Assembly (NCBI RefSeq): GCF_000294775.2 | Contig: NZ_CP015506.1 | Span: 2,021,501-2,085,500, forward strand | Length of the DNA stretch: 64,000 nt | Direction of reading: 5' to 3' | Source of the DNA: Cytobacillus oceanisediminis 2691 | Lineage (GTDB): Bacteria > Bacillota > Bacilli > Bacillales > Cytobacillaceae | Part shown: positions 8,538 to 17,044 of the stretch, in pieces | Layout of the letters: each line of letters begins with the position of its first letter | How positions within the stretch are numbered: the first letter of the stretch is position 1 | Notes under the pieces: model-generated | Databases searched by the model: none | The model's input: only the letters and a program-made list of their open reading frames with translations | Told to the model about the DNA's origin: nothing | Made by a program: the position numbers and the translations under genes

Positions 8538-9623
8538 ATGAACACATATAATGAGTCGGATCTAAAGGAATTCTGTGAAAAAGTTCTTGAAAAAATGGGA
8601 ATGCGGAAAGATTATTCGGAAGTTGTCGCAGATTCACTGGTAAAAGCAAACCTAGAAGGCACGGATAGCCACGGGATCAGCAGACTTCCCATTTATGCCA
8701 AACGATTTATGGATAAAAGAATAAATGTGAATCCGGATATTAAAGTAACAAAAAAAGCCCCATCCGTGCTCCAGATTGATGGCGATAATGGCCTGGGCCA
8801 TGTAGTCAGCTGGAAGGCAATTAGAGAAGGCATAGAAGCTGCAAAAGAAAATGGCACAGCAGCAATCGCGATTCGTAATAGCAATCATTTTGGGACTGCT
8901 TCGTATTTTTGCCAAATGGCATGCGAGCAGAATCTCGCATGTATAGGCTTTACTAATTCCCCGCCAGGGATCGCACCCTGGGGAGGGAAGGAAGCTTTCT
9001 TTGGCACCAACCCAATCGCCTTTGGCTTTCCAACTGGCAACGAACAGCCTGTAATTATTGATTTATCAACCAGTATAGTGGCCAGAGGGAAAATCATATT
9101 GGCCGCAAAGCAGGGGAATGAAATACCTGGTGACTGGGCAATTGATGAAGATGGGAATTCCACCAAGGATCCGGCGGCTGCCTTAAAAGGGTCTGTATTT
9201 CCGCTTGGAGGAGCAAAAGGGGCTGCACTCGCGCTTGCTGTTGAGATATTAACTGGTGTACTTTCAGGAGCAGCATTTGGCCCCCATGTGAAAAATCTTT
9301 ATGATGACAATGAAACAGAGAATGCGAATGTTGGACACTTCTTTTTGTTATTAGATATTAAAAAATTTATGGATTTAACATTGTTCTTTACCTCTATTCA
9401 AAATCTGCTGCAGGAAATGAAAGAAGTTCCTAAGAAACCAGATGTAAGTGAAATACGCTATCCGGGAGAAAGAAGAAAAAGAGAAAGTGCCAGCAGGCTA
9501 TTAACAGGTATTGAATTATCAGGCAATGTTGAACAGGAATTAAAAGATTTGGGGGAGAAGTTCAATATCCCGTTTCCTGAGGCAAGGTCACTTGATCATT
9601 CCAGTAAAAGCCTTTCTCTTTAA
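8538..9623 (+). CDS. comC: Ldh2-family dehydrogenase, probable (R)-sulfolactate dehydrogenase
   Basis: NAD(P)-dependent oxidoreductase of the malate/L-sulfolactate (Ldh2, PF02615) family, 361 residues. Seen: N-terminal helices ending in DSHGISRLP, the catalytic-His segment IRNSNHFGTASYF, and the cofactor-binding GGAKGAALALAVEIL. AAAAGGAG precedes the ATG. In known sulfolactate pathways ComC reduces sulfopyruvate to (R)-sulfolactate, the substrate of SuyAB. Together with the slcC product it would convert the (S) isomer to (R). Substrate assignment rests on neighbours; the family also holds malate and ureidoglycolate dehydrogenases. Confidence 0.82.
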   Translation: MNTYNESDLKEFCEKVLEKMGMRKDYSEVVADSLVKANLEGTDSHGISRLPIYAKRFMDKRINVNPDIKVTKKAPSVLQIDGDNGLGHVVSWKAIREGIEAAKENGTAAIAIRNSNHFGTASYFCQMACEQNLACIGFTNSPPGIAPWGGKEAFFGTNPIAFGFPTGNEQPVIIDLSTSIVARGKIILAAKQGNEIPGDWAIDEDGNSTKDPAAALKGSVFPLGGAKGAALALAVEILTGVLSGAAFGPHVKNLYDDNETENANVGHFFLLLDIKKFMDLTLFFTSIQNLLQEMKEVPKKPDVSEIRYPGERRKRESASRLLTGIELSGNVEQELKDLGEKFNIPFPEARSLDHSSKSLSL

Positions 9624-9624
9624 T

Positions 9625-9693
9625 AAAAGCTGTATGGTGATTATTGACCCATCCAATTGGATGAGGCATATAAACACCATAACAGCTTTTTTT
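9625..9693. terminator. Bidirectional terminator between comC and the gntR gene
   Basis: The long stem aaaagctgtatggtg / caccataacagctttt encloses a second palindrome catccaattggatg. T runs are present on both strands, and the genes are convergent. Confidence 0.85.
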
Positions 9694-10387
9694 AGCTGGA
9701 TAATGTATTTTGAGAAATCGAACATTCTACACTTTCAATATGGTCAATCATACGTTCCTGAGCCAACTCAATGTTGTTCTGTTTTATTGCCTCAAGAATC
9801 CTTTCGTGCTCCTGGACAGATTTTAAAGCACGGCCCGGAATGTTAATTGATTTTGTACGTGACTCTGACAGAAGATCGATTAAAAAGTGCATAATCCTTA
9901 CTAGAACCACATTATTTGAATGATCAGCAAGCGTCATATGAAATTTATGGTCCAACTCAGCCAGACGGTCAAAATCCTGGTCACCGCTTACAATTTCGTT
10001 TGCTTCCTTTAGGATTTGATCTAATTGCTGAATAAGATCCGGGCTTGAATTCTCTATGGACCATTTTACTGTCCATTCCTCAAGAATTTTTCTGACGGAG
10101 AAGAAATCCTTAAATTGATCAGAGGATACAAAAAAAGCTTCAGTCATTTTTTGTATCTGCTGCTCAGGAGAAGCGACGAAGACCCCTGTTCCATGTTTGG
10201 CGGTTAAATAACCATATGCTTCGAGTATTTTATAGGCTTCCCTTACTGTATTTCTGCTGACAGAAAGCTCCATCCCCATTTCTCTTTCGCCGGGGATTTT
10301 TTCACCTGCTCTGTATTCGCCATTGTGGATCTTTTTCTTTATACTATCGGCTACCTGCTCCGAAATTCCTTTTCTATTAATGTCCAA
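9692..10387 (-). CDS. FadR-subfamily GntR transcriptional regulator of the sulfolactate genes
   Basis: 231-residue regulator with an N-terminal winged helix (SIKKKIHNGEYRAGEKIPGE, then SRNTVREAYKILEAYG) and a C-terminal FCD ligand domain with the metal-site residues DHKFHMTLADHSNN. I choose a TTG start at 10387, preceded by GGAGGGG; the longer frame from a TTG at 10444 has no ribosome site and overlaps the operator. It lies inside the sulfolactate locus, and an operator copy precedes it, which suggests autoregulation. FadR-type proteins typically bind TGGT-N-ACCA-like palindromes, as seen here. The inducer is probably sulfolactate or sulfopyruvate (inference). Confidence 0.88.
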   Translation of the reverse strand: MDINRKGISEQVADSIKKKIHNGEYRAGEKIPGEREMGMELSVSRNTVREAYKILEAYGYLTAKHGTGVFVASPEQQIQKMTEAFFVSSDQFKDFFSVRKILEEWTVKWSIENSSPDLIQQLDQILKEANEIVSGDQDFDRLAELDHKFHMTLADHSNNVVLVRIMHFLIDLLSESRTKSINIPGRALKSVQEHERILEAIKQNNIELAQERMIDHIESVECSISQNTLSS

Positions 10388-10436
10388 ATATACCCCTCCA
10401 TGCAAATTTACTGATGGGCTTTTTATATAGGAAAAA

Positions 10437-10455
10437 TGGTTCAATGGCCCAACCT
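10437..10455. promoter_or_regulatory. Sulfolactate regulon operator 3 (gntR autoregulation)
   Basis: On the minus strand it reads AGGTTGGGCCATTGAACCA, 14 of 19 matches to the best copy. It lies between the gntR promoter and its start codon. Confidence 0.6.
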
Positions 10456-10460
10456 ATTTT

Positions 10461-10489
10461 ATTAAATCATTAACGGGTCAAGTAATCAA
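10461..10489 (-). promoter_or_regulatory. Predicted SigA promoter of the gntR gene
   Basis: Minus strand TTGATT (10489-10484), 17-base spacer, TTTAAT (10466-10461). Operator 3 follows immediately. Confidence 0.5.
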
Positions 10490-10524
10490 CACCGCTATCT
10501 TAATTTTCTCAAAAAGGTAAATAG

Positions 10525-10544
10525 AGCTGCCTTCATAGGCAGCT
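10525..10544 (-). terminator. Hairpin behind the exporter gene
   Basis: Stem gctgcct / aggcagc with an atga loop just after the stop on the minus strand. The following T tract is weak, so partial readthrough into gntR is possible. Confidence 0.5.
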
Positions 10545-11609
10545 TTAAATGAAATAAACGATTAAAAATCCCAAGGCTGCTAAGGCGGCAGCTCCGAAAG
10601 TTCCAGTAAAAATCACCTTGCTGTTTAACTTTTTAAATTCAGTATAATTAACTCCTAAACCTAAGCCTGCCATGGCCATGGATAATAAGAAGATACTTAG
10701 TGCGATCAGCATTTGGGTCATTCTATCAGATAATATGCCAGCCGTATTAACCAGGCACATAATCAGAAAGCCGAAGATGAACCAGGGGACCGGCAAATCT
10801 CTGAATCTTGTTTTTTGTTTCTTTAAGCTGTTCTTATTAAATATCACTCCAAGTATAATCGCTGCAGGAATTAATAATGCTACACGTCCCAGTTTTACCA
10901 GAATGGCAGTATCACTGCTCACATCTCCTCCTGGAGCAGAAGCTGCAATGACATGCGCAAGCTCATGCAAGGTTGCCCCTGTTAAAACTCCATAATCATA
11001 AGGGCTCAGGCCCAGTACGGGGAACAAAAAAGTATAAATGATTGTCACAATAGTACCCACAATGGCAATAAAAGCTACGGAGATTGCAGTAAACTCATTT
11101 TTAGCCCGGATCAGGGGGGCAACAGCAACTATGGCAGCAGCCCCGCATATTGCTGTTCCAACGGCAATCAGTGCTGATAAATGGCGGTCGATCGAGAGAA
11201 GTTTTCCGATATACATCATAAGGACAAGAGTGAAAGCGATTACAAGGATATCGACAATAATAAGAGAGAAACCAGCGGCAAAGATTTGTTCAACATTCAG
11301 TCTTAATCCCATCAGAATAATACCCGCACGAAGAAGAGTCTTGCTGCTGAATGTGATCCCTGCAGATGCATCGGCTGGTACATCCATTATTCCTTTCCAG
11401 CTCATGCCAAGCAGTATGGAAACAATCATAATTCCCATTACTGAAAAAACAGGCAATTTCGCTATGGAACCAGCTAATACAGCAAGTATTAAAGTTAGCA
11501 GGACTCCTTTTAGCCAGCCCTTTTGCAACTTTAGGGTTTTAATTTTTTTTCTTGTGTGAAGGGGAACTGTTTTTGCTTTATGCAGTTTTGTTGCTCCAGC
11601 ATTGCTCAA
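10545..11609 (-). CDS. YeiH/SuyZ-family membrane protein, probable sulfite exporter
   Basis: Polytopic membrane protein of the UPF0324/YeiH family (PF03601), 354 residues, with about ten hydrophobic segments. Seen: GIILMGLRLNVEQIFAAG, VGTAICGAAAIVAVAP and LTGATLHELAHVIAAS, all typical of the family. Relatives called SuyZ/TauZ/CuyZ occur with sulfonate-degrading genes and are thought to export the sulfite released. Here it would remove bisulfite made by SuyAB. The TTG start at 11609 is set by AAAGGAGG 7 bases upstream; the longer frame from 11642 runs into the operator. The sulfite role is inferred from family and context. Confidence 0.85.
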   Translation of the reverse strand: MSNAGATKLHKAKTVPLHTRKKIKTLKLQKGWLKGVLLTLILAVLAGSIAKLPVFSVMGIMIVSILLGMSWKGIMDVPADASAGITFSSKTLLRAGIILMGLRLNVEQIFAAGFSLIIVDILVIAFTLVLMMYIGKLLSIDRHLSALIAVGTAICGAAAIVAVAPLIRAKNEFTAISVAFIAIVGTIVTIIYTFLFPVLGLSPYDYGVLTGATLHELAHVIAASAPGGDVSSDTAILVKLGRVALLIPAAIILGVIFNKNSLKKQKTRFRDLPVPWFIFGFLIMCLVNTAGILSDRMTQMLIALSIFLLSMAMAGLGLGVNYTEFKKLNSKVIFTGTFGAAALAALGFLIVYFI

Positions 11610-11642
11610 TCTTCTGCCTCCTTTTCCGCAAAATTGGTCCAA

Positions 11643-11661
11643 TGGTCAGGAAACCCAACCA
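11643..11661. promoter_or_regulatory. Sulfolactate regulon operator 4 (exporter)
   Basis: On the minus strand TGGTTGGGTTTCCTGACCA, 15 of 19 matches to the best copy. A TATATT -10-like element lies just upstream on the same strand. Confidence 0.65.
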
Positions 11662-11738
11662 ATATAATCTCATTTAAGCATTTTTAAAAAGAGTTATCAA
11701 GAAAAATATAAAAATTAAACAAAAAAATTTAGAAAGTA

Positions 11739-11767
11739 TTGATTTTTTAGAAAATTATAAATAGAAT
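11739..11767 (+). promoter_or_regulatory. Predicted SigA promoter of the TRAP operon
   Basis: TTGATT (11739-11744), 17-base spacer, TAGAAT (11762-11767). Operator 5 starts 9 bases downstream, as at the slcC promoter. Confidence 0.55.
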
Positions 11768-11775
11768 ATGGATAG

Positions 11776-11794
11776 TGGTTGGGTGACTGTACCA
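11776..11794. promoter_or_regulatory. Sulfolactate regulon operator 5 (TRAP transporter)
   Basis: TGGTTGGGTGACTGTACCA, 15 of 19 matches to the best copy, at the expected start of the TRAP transcript. Confidence 0.65.
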
Positions 11795-11881
11795 TAACTT
11801 AAGTATTCTCCTTTAAGAAAAGTCAGTCCATAAAGATTTTAATAGATCAGCAGGCTAGTGAATAAAAAGGAGGAATTTTAA

Positions 11882-11902
11882 GTGAAAATCAATTTAGTCT
11901 AA
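11882..11902 (+). other. Six-codon mini-ORF with strong ribosome site in the TRAP leader
   Basis: AAAAGGAGG (11865-11873) is followed by a GTG and six codons (MKINLV) before TAA. The leader between operator and dctP is about 220 bases. This could be a leader peptide or the stub of a deleted gene; nothing else in 11795-12013 is recognised. Confidence 0.35.
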
Positions 11903-12013
11903 TCAATTAACAACTTATTTGTGTAGACTTGGCGGCGGTAAATCTGAGGATATTAGCAGTTTTTCAATCATGTATTTGTAAGGGCTTACAATATAGTGCG
12001 GGAGGCGAATTAT

Positions 12014-13009
12014 ATGAGAGTATACCTGTCTATCTTATCAATCCTATTGTTAATATTTGTGAGCGGCTGCTCCAGCAATGTTAATGGCAAAGAGCGGGAT
12101 GCAGAATATGTTTTGAGACTGGGCCATCTTCAAACGGAAACTCACCCTTACCACAAAGGGGCATTGAAGTTTAAAGAACTGGTGGAAGAAAAATCTAACG
12201 GGCGGATAAGAATCGATATATTTCCAAGCAGCCAATTAGGAAATGGAAGAGACCAAATAGAAGGAGCGCAAATTGGCTCCATCCATTTTCATATTGGCTC
12301 AGTAGCACCAGTAACCAATTTCGCCCCTAAATTTAATTTGCTTAACCTTCCATATTTATTTGAAAGCCGGGAGCATGCTTTTCGGGTCCTGGATGGGGAG
12401 ATCGGCAAAGAGATAGCTTCTGATTTAGAGAACAGGGGCCTTATCAACCTCGGCTATATGGAGAACGGCTGGAGGCATATGACGAATAATAAGAAACCCA
12501 TTAAGACAAGTGCCGATGCAGCGAAATTAAAATTGAGGGTCCAGGAGTCACCTCCATACATCTCATTCATTAAAGCTCTTGGCTCAACTCCTGTTCCTGT
12601 TCCATTCGGTGAACTATATACTGCTTTGGAACAGAAAGTGGTCGACGGCCAGGAAAATCCCCTTGCGCAAATCTATTTAAATAAATTTCAAGAGGTGCAG
12701 AGCTATTTGACATTAACTGCCCATAACTATGATGCTGCTGTTTTTCTTATGAGTAAAACAACATTCGACACATTGCCTGAAGAACTGCAAAAGGCAGTAT
12801 CTGAAGCCTCTGCAGAAGCAGTTGATTATGAACGCAAAGTAGCAATGGAGGATGAGAAAAAACTGTTGGAGGACCTTAAAAAGACGGAGATAGAAATTGA
12901 AGAAAATCCAGATTTGGATTCATTTAGAGAAGCAGTAAAGCCGGTTTATGAGGAATATGAAGAAACGATAGGAAAGGAACTGTTTGATAAGATAGAAAGC
13001 TTAAAATAA
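12014..13009 (+). CDS. TRAP transporter substrate-binding lipoprotein (DctP family), probable sulfolactate uptake
   Basis: Extracytoplasmic solute receptor of a tripartite ATP-independent periplasmic transporter, 331 residues. The signal peptide MRVYLSILSILLLIFVSGC ends in a lipobox (VSGC), so the protein is lipid-anchored. DctP-family features are LRLGHLQTETHPYHKGALKFKEL near the start, KLRVQES and the ligand-binding segment VDGQENPL. ATG 12014 follows GGGAGG; a GTG at 11996 in frame has no ribosome site. It is the first of three genes, followed by the small and large membrane subunits. Sulfolactate as substrate is inferred from the shared operator (SlcHFG-like system). Confidence 0.9.
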   Translation: MRVYLSILSILLLIFVSGCSSNVNGKERDAEYVLRLGHLQTETHPYHKGALKFKELVEEKSNGRIRIDIFPSSQLGNGRDQIEGAQIGSIHFHIGSVAPVTNFAPKFNLLNLPYLFESREHAFRVLDGEIGKEIASDLENRGLINLGYMENGWRHMTNNKKPIKTSADAAKLKLRVQESPPYISFIKALGSTPVPVPFGELYTALEQKVVDGQENPLAQIYLNKFQEVQSYLTLTAHNYDAAVFLMSKTTFDTLPEELQKAVSEASAEAVDYERKVAMEDEKKLLEDLKKTEIEIEENPDLDSFREAVKPVYEEYEETIGKELFDKIESLK

Positions 13010-13028
13010 ATGACGGGGGTGTAGAAAA

Positions 13029-13601
13029 ATGAGTGAATTTTTCAGGAAATTGAGTGACAAAGCGGATAAGATATCGAAAAAAATTGTTATCTTATTTTTT
13101 GTCATTGCCTTTATCTCCACAGTGTATCAAGTATTTTCAAGATACGTCCTGCAAAGTGCGTTTGCAAAAAGTATACTCCCTTTTGCAGATTTCAGTATTT
13201 TCAACTTAACCTGGATTGAAGAACTTATCAGGTACATGTTTGTATGGATCGTGTTCTTAGGAATCGGAATCGTATATAAAAGCAAAGGGCATGCAAAAGT
13301 AGAAATTCTCCATCATTATTTATCTGAAAAATGGAAAAGTAAAGTAATGCTGCTGGTTGAATGTATTAACAGTGCACTTTTTCTGTTTCTCATTATTTAT
13401 GGATCAAGAATATTGAAGTTCTCCATTCAGCAGATTTCTCCTTCGCTTGGGCTGAATATGACTTTTATTTACGGAGCAGTCCTAGTCAGTTCAATTGTCT
13501 GTTTTGTTCACTCATCGGTCAATATTTTGGAGCTCCGCACTGCAAAAAGAGATGAAAGAGTGGTCGTTCAAGCAGAATCCCAAAATACAAATATGGGTTA
13601 G
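13029..13601 (+). CDS. TRAP transporter small permease (DctQ family)
   Basis: 190-residue membrane protein with four hydrophobic segments and the family motif NLTWIEELIRYMFVWIVFLG, around the middle of the chain. It bridges the receptor and the large permease. GGGGGTG lies 7 bases before the ATG. It sits between the DctP- and DctM-like genes with short gaps. Confidence 0.9.
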   Translation: MSEFFRKLSDKADKISKKIVILFFVIAFISTVYQVFSRYVLQSAFAKSILPFADFSIFNLTWIEELIRYMFVWIVFLGIGIVYKSKGHAKVEILHHYLSEKWKSKVMLLVECINSALFLFLIIYGSRILKFSIQQISPSLGLNMTFIYGAVLVSSIVCFVHSSVNILELRTAKRDERVVVQAESQNTNMG

Positions 13602-13620
13602 TTGAAAGGGAGGGAAATTG

Positions 13621-14901
13621 ATGACGGTAGCAATAATAATATTGGCTGTATTGTTTTTATTAATGATTCTGGGTGTGCCAATTGCAATATCTTTAATTAT
13701 AGCTTCCATTTCCGGATTTATATCAAGCATATATTATATTCCTCTTGAAGTGGTTCCACAGCGTTTGATTACATCAGTTGATTCCTTTCCGCTGCTGGCA
13801 ATTCCATTCTTCATGCTTACAGGGGAATTTATGATGTCAGGAAGCATGGGGAAAAGAATAGCAGCATTTGCTTTTGCTGCTGTGGGCTGGGTAAGGGCAG
13901 GTCTTGCACAGGTTTCAACCTTAACAAGTATGTTTTTTGCAGGGATATCCGGTTCAGGTGCTGCAGATACAGCTGCTGTAGGTAAAATGATGATACCGAT
14001 GATGGAGTCAAAGGGATATGATAAAGGGTTTGCAGCTGCCACTGTTGCAAGTGCAGGAACAATAGCTGTGGTTATACCTCCATCCATTCCCATGATTGTA
14101 TACGGTGTAACCGCAGGAGTATCCATAGGAGACCTGTTCACAGCAGGCATCATACCCGGGATATTAATAGGCTTGTCTTTAATGATGTTAAATTACTGGT
14201 TAACCAGGAAAAACAATTATTCTGAAGAAAAAAGGACATTCGAATTCACAACATTCCGGAAAACTTTATATGAAGGGATATTGGCTTTGCTCTTGCCGTT
14301 AATCATTATTTTCGGCATCAGGGGAGGGATCTTTACTCCTACTGAAGCCGGTGCAGTAGCAGCTGCATATGCTTTTATCATTAATAAGTTTGTTTATAAA
14401 GATATGGATTGGAAGGATATACCCGAAGCGTTTATAAACGCAGGAAAAATGTCTGCGATGGTTGTCTTTATTATAGCCGGGGCAAATTTATTCGGATGGT
14501 TATTAACGGCTGAACAAATTCCGCAGCAGCTTGCACAGCTTGTCATGAACGCAACAGAAAATAAATATTTGATACTATTTATCTTCAATATTATTTTCTT
14601 TATTGCAGGGTGCTTCCTGAACGCATCAGCAGCGATTACAATCCTAACGCCATTGCTTCTCCCGATTGCTCTCGGAGCAGGCATTGACCCGGTTTTCTTT
14701 GGATTAATCATGGTTGTTAACTTATCAATCGGTTTAATTACACCTCCAGTTGGATTGGATTTGTTTATAGTGAAGGGAATAGCTGAAGTTTCCTATGATA
14801 AATTAATAAAGGCTGTAATTCCTTTTATTGCTGTAATGGTTTTTGATTTATTTATTATTACTTATTTCCCTGCTATATCAATGTTTTTAACAACCCTATA
14901 A
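13621..14901 (+). CDS. TRAP transporter large permease (DctM family)
   Basis: Sodium-coupled transport subunit, 426 residues, about twelve membrane segments. Seen: FFMLTGEFMMSGSMGKRIA, the FFAGISGSGAADTAAVG loop, PPSIPMIVYG and the second-half counterpart ITPPVGLDLFIVKG. AAAGGGAGGG precedes ATG 13621; a TTG directly before it is less likely. The gene closes the operon at a perfect hairpin. Confidence 0.93.
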   Translation: MTVAIIILAVLFLLMILGVPIAISLIIASISGFISSIYYIPLEVVPQRLITSVDSFPLLAIPFFMLTGEFMMSGSMGKRIAAFAFAAVGWVRAGLAQVSTLTSMFFAGISGSGAADTAAVGKMMIPMMESKGYDKGFAAATVASAGTIAVVIPPSIPMIVYGVTAGVSIGDLFTAGIIPGILIGLSLMMLNYWLTRKNNYSEEKRTFEFTTFRKTLYEGILALLLPLIIIFGIRGGIFTPTEAGAVAAAYAFIINKFVYKDMDWKDIPEAFINAGKMSAMVVFIIAGANLFGWLLTAEQIPQQLAQLVMNATENKYLILFIFNIIFFIAGCFLNASAAITILTPLLLPIALGAGIDPVFFGLIMVVNLSIGLITPPVGLDLFIVKGIAEVSYDKLIKAVIPFIAVMVFDLFIITYFPAISMFLTTL

Positions 14902-14907
14902 ATATTT

Positions 14908-14934
14908 AAAAGCATCGGCTAGCCGATGCTTTTA
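14908..14934. terminator. Bidirectional terminator between dctM and the TRIC-like gene
   Basis: aaaagcatcgg-ctag-ccgatgctttt is a perfect palindrome with A/T runs on both sides, shared by two convergent genes. The 3' end of the minus-strand gene falls inside it. Confidence 0.88.
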
Positions 14935-15536
14935 CTTGTTCCCAGCCTCTTAACCGGAAGCTTCCAATTATATGTGTAAGATAAAACCCGTAAAGCTGTA
15001 ATAATAATGAACAAAGTGTAAAGTTCAAATGGTGCTGAGGCGATTCCGAGTCCGACTCCAAAACCGCAAAGGATAGCCCAGACCGCATAGATTTCAGACC
15101 GCAATACAAGCGGTTTTCTTCTTGCAAGAAGGTCACGGATGATGCCCCCTCCGCTTCCAGTCAATACAGCAGCCACAATTACGGCGCTTAAAGGATGGTT
15201 CATTTCCGTTGCGTACAGTGCTCCTTGGATGGCAAAGGCGGATAACCCGATTGCGTCAGTGAAATTGCCCCATCTTTGCCAGTGTTTGAGCAGGTTGTTC
15301 GGGAACAGCATTACTGCTGTGATGGATAAAAGGGCAATCTGAAAAAATAAACCCTGTTCCCAAAGGGCAGAGACAGGAACACCGATTAGCAGGTTTCGGA
15401 TCGCTCCGCCGCCAAAAGCGGTGACAATCCCAAGGATATATACACCTAAAATATCATATTCTTCTTCCATCGCCACAATTGCACCGCTGACAGCGAAAGC
15501 AACAGTGCCGATCATACTTAAAACTTCCCATGTCAT
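14919..15536 (-). CDS. TRIC-family (UPF0126) channel protein, YvgT-like
   Basis: 205-residue membrane protein with the internal repeat of bacterial TRIC channels. Each half carries a glycine-rich motif: AFGGGAIRNLL (first) and GSGGGIIRDLL (second). About seven hydrophobic segments are seen. Bacterial TRIC proteins conduct cations. AGAGGAG precedes the ATG. It converges on the TRAP operon and shares its terminator, with no operator copy in front, so it is probably not part of the sulfolactate regulon. Confidence 0.88.
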   Translation of the reverse strand: MTWEVLSMIGTVAFAVSGAIVAMEEEYDILGVYILGIVTAFGGGAIRNLLIGVPVSALWEQGLFFQIALLSITAVMLFPNNLLKHWQRWGNFTDAIGLSAFAIQGALYATEMNHPLSAVIVAAVLTGSGGGIIRDLLARRKPLVLRSEIYAVWAILCGFGVGLGIASAPFELYTLFIIITALRVLSYTYNWKLPVKRLGTSKSIG

Positions 15537-15774
15537 ATGCCATTTCTCCTCTTGATGCAGATCTATAAATCTATTTAAGTTTAAGTTATTTAAAAACGTA
15601 AATTCTTTCCAAACAATATGATTTTAACACGGAAAAAAAGAAATACAACCATTTTTTTTATCATTTCAAATGGACGGTGCAAAGGCCTGTGATTAGCGGT
15701 AAAAATTAGTATTTGAATATGATTTTTGTTATGATGTTATCAATTAAAATAAGCATATGAAAGAGGGATGCTGG

Positions 15775-17031
15775 TTGGAACGTAAGCCAGATTATGAAAA
15801 AGTCATTCTTGTCGGCTGCCATACTGATGAAGATGACCAGCGGTTTGAATATTCAATGGAAGAATTGGAATCGCTGACTGAAACGGCAAACGGAAAAGTT
15901 TTAGCTTCGATTACTCAAAAAAGGGAACGAGTTCATCCGTCTACATATATAGGAAAGGGGAAAGTGGAGGAACTGGCTGCACTTCAGGAAGAAATGGAAG
16001 CAGATATTATCATTTTTAACGATGAGCTCTCACCAAGCCAGGTGCGCAACTTATCAGCAGATTTGGATGCCAGGATCATTGACCGCACACAGCTGATTTT
16101 AGATATCTTTGCGCAGAGGGCGCGCTCTAAAGAAGGGAAGCTGCAGGTCGAATTGGCACAGCTGCAGTATATGCTGCCGCGCCTGTCAGGCCAGGGTGTT
16201 CAGCTTTCAAGACTTGGAGCGGGAATCGGCACAAGGGGACCAGGTGAGTCCAAGCTTGAATCAGATCGCAGGCATATCCGCCGCCGTATTGATGATATTA
16301 AAACCCAGCTTTCCGTCATTGTGCAGCACCGTGACAGGTATCGTGAACGAAGGAAGAAAAACAAAGCATTTCAAATTGCACTTGTCGGCTACACAAATGC
16401 AGGTAAATCCACCATTTTTAACAGGCTATCTGAGGCGGAATCCTATGAAGAGAACCAGTTGTTTGCCACACTTGATCCGATGACCCGCAAACTGATTTTG
16501 CCAAGCGGATTTATTACACTTGTGACAGACACGGTCGGTTTTATTCAGGATTTGCCGACTACTCTTATTGCAGCCTTCCGTTCCACTCTGGAAGAAGTTA
16601 ATGAAGCAGATCTTCTTCTTCATGTGGTCGATATGTCCAATCCGGATTATTACCAGCATGAGCAGACAGTCAATAAACTGATAGAAGATTTGGAAAATGA
16701 TAAAATACCGCAGCTGACGGTATATAATAAAAGAGATTTAAAGCATCCTGATTTTGTCCCGACTGCCAGAACAGAAACGATTCAGATCAGTGCCTTTGAA
16801 GAAGATGACCGCAATGAGCTGAAACGGAAAATCGAGCAGATGATTCTGGGAATGATGAAGCATTACCATGTAGAGGTGCCGTCAACAGAAGGAAAGCTGC
16901 TGTCGCAGCTCAAGAACGAAACCATCCTGCGGGAATTGACTTTCAACGAAGACAAAGAACTTTATGTTTGCAAGGGCTATTACCTCGAAGACCATCAGAT
17001 TTCAGGGCCTTTAATGAAATATACCGTATAG
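15775..17031 (+). CDS. hflX: Ribosome-associated GTPase HflX
   Basis: HflX splits stalled ribosomes under stress. The 418-residue product has the N-terminal HflX domain ([22 protein letters not shown]), the linker [12 protein letters not shown], and a GTPase domain with G1 [10 protein letters not shown]3 DTVGF and G4 NKRD. I choose a TTG start at 15775 with AGAGGG 7 bases upstream; the in-frame ATG at 15757 has no ribosome site. Order hflX - ynbB - glnR - glnA is as in B. subtilis. Confidence 0.93.
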   Translation: MERKPDYEKVILVGCHTDEDDQRFEYSMEELESLTETANGKVLASITQKRERVHPSTYIGKGKVEELAALQEEMEADIIIFNDELSPSQVRNLSADLDARIIDRTQLILDIFAQRARSKEGKLQVELAQLQYMLPRLSGQGVQLSRLGAGIGTRGPGESKLESDRRHIRRRIDDIKTQLSVIVQHRDRYRERRKKNKAFQIALVGYTNAGKSTIFNRLSEAESYEENQLFATLDPMTRKLILPSGFITLVTDTVGFIQDLPTTLIAAFRSTLEEVNEADLLLHVVDMSNPDYYQHEQTVNKLIEDLENDKIPQLTVYNKRDLKHPDFVPTARTETIQISAFEEDDRNELKRKIEQMILGMMKHYHVEVPSTEGKLLSQLKNETILRELTFNEDKELYVCKGYYLEDHQISGPLMKYTV

Positions 17032-17044
17032 TTAGGAGAACATC

